A DNA stretch of 11,853 nt from an uncultured Flavobacterium sp. (GTDB taxonomy: Bacteria; Bacteroidota; Bacteroidia; Flavobacteriales; Flavobacteriaceae): the NCBI RefSeq assembly GCF_937967675.1, contig NZ_CALBSN010000140.1, positions 1-11,853 of the forward strand. The letters run 5' to 3'. Under the pieces are notes generated by a model. That model saw only the letters and a program-made list of their open reading frames with translations. It was not told the origin of the DNA and searched no databases. Each line of letters begins with the position of its first letter. Within the stretch, counting starts at the first letter, position 1. The translations under genes were made by a program, and so were the position numbers. Below, piece after piece: positions 5,691 through 11,853 of the stretch.

Positions 5691-7232
5691 TTACATTTTC
5701 ATCAACCAATTTCTCATCGAAACTTCATTGTTGATAATATTGCGTAATTCAGAAATTTTAACTCTATCTTGTTGCATAGAATCTCTGTGACGGATAGTTA
5801 CCGTTTCATCTTCTAAAGTTTGATGATCTACCGTAATACAAAATGGTGTTCCTAAAGCATCTTGTCTTCTGTAACGTCTACCTACAGCATCTTTTTCATC
5901 ATACGCTACATTGAAATCCCATTTCAAATCATCGATAATTTTACGAGCCACTTCTGGTAAGCCGTCTTTTTTAACCAATGGCAAAACAGCAGCTTTTGTT
6001 GGTGCTAAAACTGAAGGCAAACGTAAAACTGTTCTTATAGAACCATCTTCTAAAACCTCTTCTTGTAATGAGTTTGAGAAAACCGCTAAGAACATTCTAT
6101 CCAAACCAACCGAAGTTTCTACAACATAAGGCGTGTAGTTCGAATTGGTATCGTTATCAAAATATTGTAATTTTTTACCTGAATATTGTTCGTGCGCTTT
6201 CAAATCGAAATCGGTTCTCGAGTGAATTCCTTCTAATTCTTTGAATCCGAATGGGAAGTTGAATTCGATATCTGCAGCAGCGTTTGCATAATGCGCTAAT
6301 TTTTCATGGTCATGGAAACGATAATTTTCTTTTCCTAAACCAAGCGATTGATGCCATCTTAAACGCGTTTCTTTCCAATATTCGTACCATTTCATTTCTT
6401 CGCCTGGTTTAACGAAAAACTGCATTTCCATTTGTTCAAATTCACGCATACGGAAAATAAATTGTCTTGCCACAATCTCGTTTCTAAACGCTTTACCCGT
6501 TTGAGCAATTCCGAAAGGAATTTTCATACGACCCGTTTTCTGAACGTTTAAAAAGTTTACGAAAATACCTTGAGCTGTTTCTGGACGAAGGTATAAATCC
6601 ATTGCATTTTCAGCAGAAGCACCTAATTTGGTTCCGAACATTAAGTTGAATTGCTTTACATCGGTCCAGTTTTTTGAACCGCTTTCTGGACAAGCAATTT
6701 CTAACTCTTCGATTAATGCTTTAACATCAGCAAGGTTTTCTGTCTCTAAAGAACGCGCCATTCTTTCTAGAATTTCTTTCTTTTTAGACAAATATTCCAT
6801 CACACGAGGATTGGTTGTTTTGTATTGTTCTTCATCAAATGAAGCTCCAAAACGCTCACGTGCTTTGTCGATTTCTTTTTGTGCTTTTTGATTTAATTTT
6901 TCGGCATAATCCTCAATTAAAACATCAGCGCGGTATCTTTTTTTAGAATCTTTATTATCGATTAATGGATCATTAAAAGCATCAACGTGTCCAGAAGCTT
7001 TCCAAGTGGTTGGATGCATTAAAATTGCAGCGTCTAATCCTACAATATTTTCGTGCATTTGCACCATAGATTGCCACCAGTATTCACGGATGTTCTTTTT
7101 TAACTCCACACCATTTTGTGCATAGTCATAAACCGCACTTAAACCATCGTAAATTTCGCTCGACGGAAATATAAATCCGTACTCTTTTGCATGCGAAACT
7201 ACATTCTTAAAAATATCATCTTGTTTTGCCAT
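5691..7232 (-). CDS. glyS: Glycine--tRNA ligase (single-chain class II, alpha2 type)
   Basis: Charges tRNA-Gly in the cytosol. The 513 residues form one chain of the dimeric (eukaryote/archaea-like) GlyRS, not the bacterial alpha2beta2 form. Visible class II features: LRPETAQGIFVNF (215-227), motif 2 region GKAFRNEIVARQF (246-258) followed by REFEQMEMQFF (263-273), and motif 3 VGLDRMF (375-381). The C-terminal anticodon-binding domain is about 405-513, with GRRYRRQDALGTPFC (451-465). The frame is open up to 7289, but that adds 19 hydrophobic residues reading through the promoter. ATG at 7232 starts the conserved 'AKQDDIFKNVVSHAKEYGF' N-terminus and is preferred. A -7 box lies only 4 bases upstream, implying an almost leaderless mRNA. 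The glyS symbol follows common usage for this form. Confidence 0.97.
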   Translation of the reverse strand: MAKQDDIFKNVVSHAKEYGFIFPSSEIYDGLSAVYDYAQNGVELKKNIREYWWQSMVQMHENIVGLDAAILMHPTTWKASGHVDAFNDPLIDNKDSKKRYRADVLIEDYAEKLNQKAQKEIDKARERFGASFDEEQYKTTNPRVMEYLSKKKEILERMARSLETENLADVKALIEELEIACPESGSKNWTDVKQFNLMFGTKLGASAENAMDLYLRPETAQGIFVNFLNVQKTGRMKIPFGIAQTGKAFRNEIVARQFIFRMREFEQMEMQFFVKPGEEMKWYEYWKETRLRWHQSLGLGKENYRFHDHEKLAHYANAAADIEFNFPFGFKELEGIHSRTDFDLKAHEQYSGKKLQYFDNDTNSNYTPYVVETSVGLDRMFLAVFSNSLQEEVLEDGSIRTVLRLPSVLAPTKAAVLPLVKKDGLPEVARKIIDDLKWDFNVAYDEKDAVGRRYRRQDALGTPFCITVDHQTLEDETVTIRHRDSMQQDRVKISELRNIINNEVSMRNWLMKM

Positions 7233-7236
7233 AGTG

Positions 7237-7244
7237 CAAAAGTA
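7237..7244 (-). promoter_or_regulatory. -7 promoter box of glyS
   Basis: Read on the - strand the sequence is TACTTTTGCACT followed by ATG. The octamer TACTTTTG is identical to the thiL box and fits TAnnTTTG, but it ends only 4 bases before the start codon. No -33 TTG is seen at the usual distance; that region is T-rich. Confidence 0.6.
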
Positions 7245-7295
7245 AAAATAGGAATGAAATAAAGAAAAGAAATTAGAGAATAAAAACAAGAATTG

Positions 7296-8072
7296 TTAAT
7301 ATTCGAAAACGGTTGTACCAATTTTAACGAAATCGTGGTAAATATTGATTTTATATTTACCTCTAATTGTCTTTTTTTGCTCTAAATCAACATAAGTACA
7401 AACATCTGTATCTTGTCTTTGATAATTAGTACTTACAGATGCACTGTATTGAAGTTTAATATTATTTTCTGTTTCAACATAGGTATTCTCGGAGGAAATA
7501 ATTTGATTTTTAGGATTTACAACCTGAACAAATATGGTTTTATTTCCCGCCTTAACAAATTGGTTTTCTTGTAACGTAAAACAAACTCTCAATTGTTGAA
7601 TTTTTGGCTCACGTAAATTATAACTTTCAGAATAAATTTTAACTCCTTTTGCATTAACATTTAAAGCATTAAGATAGTCGCTTTTTATCAAACTCCTAAT
7701 ATTAGAGTCTACATTATTATTTAACGATTTGCCAACGATATTAGACTTCCCAATTTGTTGTTCTTTGGTAAAAAACATTATTGAGTCATCAACAGATTTA
7801 AATTTAGATGCATTTTTAAAAGATTCAGAGTTTATTAACTTTATTTCTTGACTGAATCTGATACTATCTGCTTTGTTCTTTATACTTACAGAATCATATT
7901 TATAAAGAATTTCTGTTAATTGACTTTCAAGTACTTTATTTTCTAATTCAGAACTATCCATGTAGTCTTTAAAATCAATCGAAACCTTGTAATATTTGAC
8001 ACCTAGAAACAAAGAAATAAGCATTAAAAAAATGATACTTACTTTTAGTGTTTTATTTTTTTTAAGCGCCAT
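7296..8072 (-). CDS. Uncharacterised membrane-anchored coiled-coil protein
   Basis: I do not recognise a named family. The 258-residue protein has a basic N-terminus (MALKKNKTLK), one hydrophobic segment at about 11-24, a charged helical or coiled-coil stretch at about 39-110, and a probable beta-rich C-terminal domain at about 135-258. The beta domain contains LRVCFTLQENQF (161-172), TIFVQVVNPKNQII (179-192) and GKYKINIYHDF (238-248). No Cys lipobox follows the hydrophobic stretch, so it is probably a signal anchor with the bulk in the periplasm. The layout recalls Bacteroidota proteins with an N-terminal anchor, a coiled coil and an Ig-like end; this is from memory, not a search. It ends 63 bp upstream of glyS on the same strand, but glyS has its own promoter box. 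A TAAATTTA at 8088-8095, one base off the -7 consensus, could drive it. Confidence 0.8.
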   Translation of the reverse strand: MALKKNKTLKVSIIFLMLISLFLGVKYYKVSIDFKDYMDSSELENKVLESQLTEILYKYDSVSIKNKADSIRFSQEIKLINSESFKNASKFKSVDDSIMFFTKEQQIGKSNIVGKSLNNNVDSNIRSLIKSDYLNALNVNAKGVKIYSESYNLREPKIQQLRVCFTLQENQFVKAGNKTIFVQVVNPKNQIISSENTYVETENNIKLQYSASVSTNYQRQDTDVCTYVDLEQKKTIRGKYKINIYHDFVKIGTTVFEY

Positions 8073-8132
8073 GTTAATTTTTTTATATAAATTTATTTAA
8101 AAATGTTAATGCTTTTATAATTAATCGATAAA

Positions 8133-8816
8133 ATGCTAAAATATCTGATAAACTTAATTTTCCCAAAACTATGCTTTGGCTGTAATTCGTTACTACTAAA
8201 TAATGAATCTATTCTATGTAGCAAATGCATTCATGATATGCCCTTCACACTACATCATCTTTTAGACAACAATGATACAACAAAAAAATTTTATGGCATA
8301 ATACCAATAGAATTTGGCTCTTCAATGTTATATTTTCATCAAAATGGTATAGTTCAAAATCTAATTCATAATCTAAAATACAAAAACCAACAACAGATTG
8401 GTAGTTTTCTTGGAAAATTATATTCTGAAGATTTAAAATCGGTTACTAAAATAAAAACAATGTCAGAAATTATCCCTGTTCCACTTCACAAGAAACGACT
8501 TGAAGAGCGAGGTTATAATCAAGTAACTACTTTCTGTGAAGCATTATCTAATGAATTAAAGATTCCGCTTAACAACTCATTATTGTACAGAAATTATTAT
8601 TCAAAAACACAAACAAAAAAAGATAAAGAAGCTAGAAAAGAGGTTAGTAATGCCTTATTTGATGTGCATTATACAGAAAAAGATCACAACAAACACTTTT
8701 TACTAGTTGATGACGTAATAACTTCTGGCGCAACCCTTGAAGCATGTGCAAGAACTTTACTAAAAATACCAAATACTAAGGTTAGTATAATAACTATTGC
8801 CTACACAATCTCATAA
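8133..8816 (+). CDS. comF: ComF family amidophosphoribosyltransferase-like protein
   Basis: A 227-residue cytosolic protein with a ComF layout. An N-terminal zinc finger has Cys14, Cys17, Cys29 and Cys32 (CFGC and CSKC). The phosphoribosyltransferase fold follows, with PVPLHKKRLEERGYNQ (115-130), RNYYSKTQTKKDKEARKEVSN (153-173) and the PRPP-binding loop VDDVITSGAT (192-201). ComF proteins are needed for natural DNA uptake in competent bacteria, probably linked to single-strand handling during import; their PRTase chemistry is not settled. No other competence gene lies in the window, so competence cannot be inferred. ATG 8133 directly precedes the conserved N-terminus; the 60-bp gap to the divergent gene holds no clear consensus promoter. 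Spacing to the next gene is 69 bp. Confidence 0.94.
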   Translation: MLKYLINLIFPKLCFGCNSLLLNNESILCSKCIHDMPFTLHHLLDNNDTTKKFYGIIPIEFGSSMLYFHQNGIVQNLIHNLKYKNQQQIGSFLGKLYSEDLKSVTKIKTMSEIIPVPLHKKRLEERGYNQVTTFCEALSNELKIPLNNSLLYRNYYSKTQTKKDKEARKEVSNALFDVHYTEKDHNKHFLLVDDVITSGATLEACARTLLKIPNTKVSIITIAYTIS

Positions 8817-8885
8817 AAATTAGCAAAAATTGTATGTTTACACTAAATATAGTTGTTATTTTGTGGTTTGCAATTATTTGAAACA

Positions 8886-10484
8886 ATGACAAATTTTAAA
8901 AACATATCTATTTTACTAGCTAGCTTATTATTAATAAATTGTGCCAAAAGAACAACTATTTCAGGAGGTGACAAAGATACTATAGCACCCAAAATAATAA
9001 ATAGTCTACCCAAAAACTTTAGCACTAATTTCGAAGGAAATGAGATTAAAATAACTTTTGATGAGCTGATTAAAGTAAAAGACATTAATAAACAATTAAT
9101 TATTTCACCTCCCATGAAAAAGCAACCTATAATTGTACCTCAAGGGAGTGCCAGCAAATTTATTTCAATTAAAATTTTAGACACATTACAACCTAACACA
9201 ACCTATAGTTTCAATTTTGGGCAAAGTATTACCGACAATAATGAAGGAAATCCATTCTCGCAATTTAAATATGTTTTTTCTACAGGAAATACTTTAGATT
9301 CTTTATCAATTGTAGGAAAAATCAAAGACGCATATAATCAAAAACCCGATAATTTTGTTAGCGTGATGTTATATGATGCCAAAACATTTACCGACTCAAC
9401 AGTATACAAAGAAAATCCATTGTATATTACTAACACTTTAGATAGTTTAAAAGAATTTTCTTTAGAAAATCTGAAGGAAGGTTCGTATAAAATTATTGCA
9501 CTAAAAGAAAAAACAAACAACAACAAGTTTAACACCGATACTGACAAAATAGGCTTCATTGAAAGCACCATCACAATCCCATCTTCTGAAACGATTGAAT
9601 TAGAACTTTTCCAAGAAAAACAGGCTTTTAAGGCCGAAAAACCAACTCAAGAAAGCAACAATAAATTATTTATGGGATTTAAAGGAGATATTAAAAATTC
9701 TACAATTACTGCCTCTTATGGAAATAAAGAAATTCCAATTAAAGTAAGTAAATTTCCTGTAAAAAATAAAGACTCTGTCCAGATTTTTTATCCAAATATC
9801 AAAATGGACTCCATACAAATTTCTGTTTCTAATGGCAATTACAATAAAACATTCAGTTCAAAGCTAAAAACACTTAAAATTACCGACAGCCTTAAACTAG
9901 AAAATAAAACCGAAAATGTATTGGCTTTTAGAGAATCTTTTAAAATTAAAACTAATACTCCAATTTTGAATATTGATGAATCCAAAATATCAATTAAAAA
10001 CAAAGATTCTATTCCTGTAAAATTCAGCACAAAATATGTAGATTTTGAACAAGAGATAACATTTGATTTTAAAAAGGAAGAAAATCAAAAATACATCTTG
10101 AATATCCTTCCGGGTGCGATTAAGGACTTTTATGAAACAACTAATGATTCATTAAAATATGTTTGTGAAACAAAACAACTAGCCGATTATGGAAATTTAA
10201 AAATAAATTTAATAAATGTTAAACGCTTCCCCATAATTGTTGAACTTTTAATTAAAGATGAAGTAGTTTATAAAATGAATTCTAATAGTCTTACGAGTTT
10301 TTATTTTGAAACCATTGAGCCTAACCTATATACTATTAGAATTATTTATGACGATAACGCTAATAATGAATGGGATACCGGTAACTACTTAGCAAAAAAA
10401 CAGGCTGAACAAATTATTTACTTTCCAAAAGAAATTGACGTTAGAGCGAATTGGGATGTAGAACAAGATTTTATTTTGGACTAG
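8886..10484 (+). CDS. Ig-like domain (Big_5/SbsA-type) lipoprotein
   Basis: A 532-residue envelope lipoprotein. The N-terminus MTNFKNISILLASLLLINC has a type II signal peptide with lipobox LINC and acylated Cys19. There is no K/D/E-rich surface export signal right after it, so the location (periplasmic or surface) is open. An Ig-like domain at about 31-123 has the Bacteroidota features GGDKDTIAP (27-35), a 'LPKNFSTNF' turn, LIISPP (71-76) and LQPNTTYSFNFGQSITDNNEGN (101-122). Further beta-rich segments follow. The C-terminus is conserved-looking: NNEWDTGNYLAKKQAEQ and VRANWD. The function of this family is unknown. The ATG at 8886 is chosen over an upstream in-frame TTG at 8853, because the latter would put a non-signal extension before the signal peptide. 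TTATTTTG at 8856-8863 is a possible -7 box. The stop overlaps the stop of the convergent amidase gene. Confidence 0.9.
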   Translation: MTNFKNISILLASLLLINCAKRTTISGGDKDTIAPKIINSLPKNFSTNFEGNEIKITFDELIKVKDINKQLIISPPMKKQPIIVPQGSASKFISIKILDTLQPNTTYSFNFGQSITDNNEGNPFSQFKYVFSTGNTLDSLSIVGKIKDAYNQKPDNFVSVMLYDAKTFTDSTVYKENPLYITNTLDSLKEFSLENLKEGSYKIIALKEKTNNNKFNTDTDKIGFIESTITIPSSETIELELFQEKQAFKAEKPTQESNNKLFMGFKGDIKNSTITASYGNKEIPIKVSKFPVKNKDSVQIFYPNIKMDSIQISVSNGNYNKTFSSKLKTLKITDSLKLENKTENVLAFRESFKIKTNTPILNIDESKISIKNKDSIPVKFSTKYVDFEQEITFDFKKEENQKYILNILPGAIKDFYETTNDSLKYVCETKQLADYGNLKINLINVKRFPIIVELLIKDEVVYKMNSNSLTSFYFETIEPNLYTIRIIYDDNANNEWDTGNYLAKKQAEQIIYFPKEIDVRANWDVEQDFILD

Positions 10485-11245
10485 CGAATATTAAAATCGT
10501 CTCTATCATTCAAAAAATTAAATTTTATTCTAGCATCATGTTGAGTCATTTTATCTAATTCAAAGATAAAAACACCTAATTCATTTTCGCAGTCCACAAT
10601 TGTATTTCCTAAAAAGTCAATAGCTTGAGAATGTCCGGGATATACTAAATGATTGGCGTCTTCTCCTATTCTATTAACGCCAATTGTGTAACACATGTTT
10701 TCTATGGCACGTGCTTTTAACAAGGCATCCCAAGCATTAATTCGTGGTTTTGGCCAATTGGCAACATACAATAACAAATCATAATTTTCAACATTTCGAA
10801 CAAAAACCGGAAAACGCAAATCGTAGCAAATTTGCAGGCAAATATTCCAATTGTTATAATTTACAATTACTTTTTCAGTTCCTTTTTTGTACACTTTTTC
10901 CTCTCCCGCTAAGGTAAACAAATGACGTTTATTGTAAAACTGCACTTCGCCAGATGGAAAAATAAACACCATTCGGTTGTAGAAATTTTCATTTTCTTTG
11001 ATGACTAAACTTCCTGTAATAGCACACGTTTTCTTTTTAGCCAAATCTTTTAGCCAAGCCATGGTTTCGCCTTCCATAGTTTCGGCTACAGCAACTGGAT
11101 TCATGGTAAAACTAGAAGTGAACATTTCGGGTAAAACAAATAAATCAAACGATTCGTCTTCATTTAAAAAATATTCTTCTATGAATTTTCGATTTACTAT
11201 TGGGTTTTCCCAAGCTAGTTTGGTTTGAAAAAGTGCAACTTTCAT
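10481..11245 (-). CDS. Nitrilase-family omega-amidase (YafV/Nit2-like)
   Basis: A 254-residue cytosolic carbon-nitrogen hydrolase. The catalytic triad is visible: Glu40 (LPEMF), Lys106 (YNKRHLF) and Cys140 (LQICYDLRFP). Also present are AGEE (113-116) and the NWPKPRINAWDALLKARAIEN stretch (163-183), typical of the YafV/omega-amidase branch, and NRIGED and YPGHSQ in the C-terminal half. Omega-amidases hydrolyse alpha-ketoglutaramate and alpha-ketosuccinamate, the by-products of glutamine or asparagine transamination, so a metabolite-repair role is likely. This specificity is inferred from the family, and a related amide may be the true substrate. Length matches E. coli YafV closely. Its stop shares CTAG with the convergent lipoprotein gene and no terminator lies between them. 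A near-consensus -7 box TACTTTTA (11269-11262) sits 16 bases upstream of the ATG, so it can be transcribed independently of sdhB. Confidence 0.92.
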   Translation of the reverse strand: MKVALFQTKLAWENPIVNRKFIEEYFLNEDESFDLFVLPEMFTSSFTMNPVAVAETMEGETMAWLKDLAKKKTCAITGSLVIKENENFYNRMVFIFPSGEVQFYNKRHLFTLAGEEKVYKKGTEKVIVNYNNWNICLQICYDLRFPVFVRNVENYDLLLYVANWPKPRINAWDALLKARAIENMCYTIGVNRIGEDANHLVYPGHSQAIDFLGNTIVDCENELGVFIFELDKMTQHDARIKFNFLNDRDDFNIR

Positions 11246-11261
11246 TAGGTAAAATTTTTAT

Positions 11262-11269
11262 TAAAAGTA
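11262..11269 (-). promoter_or_regulatory. Possible -7 promoter box of the amidase gene
   Basis: On the - strand TACTTTTA matches TAnnTTTG except for its last base. It lies 16 bases upstream of the ATG and directly behind the T run of the sdhB terminator. A -33 TTG at a fitting distance is not clear. The call is tentative and rests on position. Confidence 0.35.
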
Positions 11270-11270
11270 C

Positions 11271-11304
11271 AAAAAAACGCATCCAAATGAATGAATGCGT
11301 TTTT
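11271..11304 (-). terminator. Rho-independent terminator of sdhB
   Basis: On the - strand the stem AAAAACGCAT / ATGCGTTTTT (11304-11295 with 11282-11273) closes a 12-base loop and is followed by T residues to 11271, giving a run of seven. It lies 22 bp after the sdhB stop and before the amidase gene, so the two genes are probably separate units. Confidence 0.85.
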
Positions 11305-11326
11305 ATTATTTTAATGTTTCAATGAA

Positions 11327-11853
11327 TTATTTCAAAGAAGCTTTTAAAAATTCTCTGTTCATACGAGCGATGTTTTCTAACGAAATGCCTTTTGGACATT
11401 CGATTTCACATGCTCCTGTATTCGTACAGTTTCCGAATCCTTCTTCGTCCATTTGACGTACCATGTTTAACACACGTTGTGTAGCTTCTACTTTACCTTG
11501 TGGTAATAAAGCATATTGTGATACTTTTGCTCCCACGAATAACATTGCAGAACCGTTTTTACAAGTTGCCACACAAGCGCCACATCCAATACAAGCTGCT
11601 GCTTCAAAAGCCTTATCAGCATCGTCTTTAGGAACTGGTATAGAATTGGCATCAATAGTATTTCCAGAAGTATTTACCGATACGAAACCACCCGCTTGTT
11701 GAATTCTATCGAAAGCACTTCTATCAACAACTAAGTCTTTGATAACTGGAAATGCTTTACTTCTCCATGGTTCAATGTAAATTGTATCACCATCGTTGAA
11801 CATTCTCATGTGTAACTGACAAGTAGTAATTCCTGTATCAGGTCCGTGAGCAC
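11327..11853 (-). CDS. sdhB: Succinate dehydrogenase / fumarate reductase iron-sulfur subunit (5' end off-window)
   Basis: Iron-sulfur subunit of complex II, carrying electrons between the flavoprotein SdhA and the menaquinone site of the membrane subunit, on the cytoplasmic face. About 175 C-terminal residues are visible and the gene continues beyond 11853. The frame is open through the edge and reads ...GPDTGITTCQLH before the internal Met at 11809, so that Met is not the start. The Cys of TTCQLH is probably the last [2Fe-2S] ligand. CIGCGACVATCK (codons 11593-11558) and NCTNTGACEIECPKG give the seven cysteines expected for the [4Fe-4S] and [3Fe-4S] clusters. The sequence resembles the Bacteroidota type with a single cytochrome b membrane subunit. 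sdhA and sdhC are expected just off-window upstream. It is followed by its own terminator, which fits the last gene of an sdhCAB operon. Confidence 0.95.
   Translation of the reverse strand, partial: AHGPDTGITTCQLHMRMFNDGDTIYIEPWRSKAFPVIKDLVVDRSAFDRIQQAGGFVSVNTSGNTIDANSIPVPKDDADKAFEAAACIGCGACVATCKNGSAMLFVGAKVSQYALLPQGKVEATQRVLNMVRQMDEEGFGNCTNTGACEIECPKGISLENIARMNREFLKASLK

Noticed and set aside
7233..7289. In-frame hydrophobic N-terminal extension of glyS that looks like a signal peptide
   Set aside because: It reads through the TACTTTTG box, and a tRNA ligase acts in the cytosol. The ATG at 7232 matches the family start.
8853..8885. Upstream TTG start for the lipoprotein gene
   Set aside because: It would put extra residues before a complete lipoprotein signal peptide that starts with ATG at 8886.
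9338..10030. Two - strand open frames inside the lipoprotein gene
   Set aside because: Antisense shadows in AT-rich coding DNA, hydrophobic and without motifs or promoter support.
11810..11853. Treating Met at 11809 as the start of sdhB
   Set aside because: The frame stays open to the window edge and encodes conserved residues, including the Cys of TTCQLH, so the gene is cut by the window rather than starting there.

Overview
The window is about one third G+C and looks like chromosomal DNA of a Flavobacterium-like member of the Bacteroidota (Flavobacteriaceae). Three signs support this. Five starts are preceded by the Bacteroidota -7 box TAnnTTTG (often TAnnTTTGCA) with no Shine-Dalgarno sequence. 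The glycyl-tRNA synthetase is the single-chain class II dimer type. The protein families (a 'GDKDTIAPK' Ig-like lipoprotein, an anaerobic-style SdhB/FrdB, RibF with a TTG start) are typical of the group. I see no mobile element, phage, CRISPR array, tRNA or rRNA. Most of the window is ordinary core genome, and I did not find a convincing new multi-gene system.

Layout: a terminator of an off-window gene (20-55) is followed by ribF (98-1030, +), which overlaps by ATGA a membrane protein of the vitamin K-dependent gamma-carboxylase/HTTM family (1027-2325, +). A bidirectional terminator (2327-2354) separates this pair from a convergent M20 metallopeptidase (2354-3742, -). A 95-bp divergent gap with two back-to-back promoters leads to recX (3838-4320, +). 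The largest gene-free stretch (4321-4541, 221 bp) is packed with short degenerate and near-identical repeats and ends in the promoter of thiL (4542-5588, +). A 15-bp-stem bidirectional terminator separates thiL from glyS (5691-7232, -), which lies downstream of an uncharacterised membrane-anchored coiled-coil protein (7296-8072, -). Divergent to that are comF (8133-8816, +) and an Ig-like lipoprotein (8886-10484, +). The lipoprotein ends on the same CTAG that contains the stop of a convergent nitrilase-family amidase (10481-11245, -). A terminator then separates the amidase from sdhB (11327 to the window edge, -), whose 5' end is missing.

Functionally the genes cover flavin cofactor synthesis (ribF), thiamine diphosphate synthesis (thiL), translation (glyS), recombination control and DNA uptake (recX, comF), peptide turnover (M20), metabolite repair (amidase) and respiration (sdhB). 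They do not form one pathway. The points most worth following are the carboxylase-like protein, which keeps the apparent catalytic lysine and sits in an operon with ribF, and the repeat cluster between recX and thiL, which supplies the end of recX and part of the thiL promoter. No stretch above 300 bases lacks a gene.
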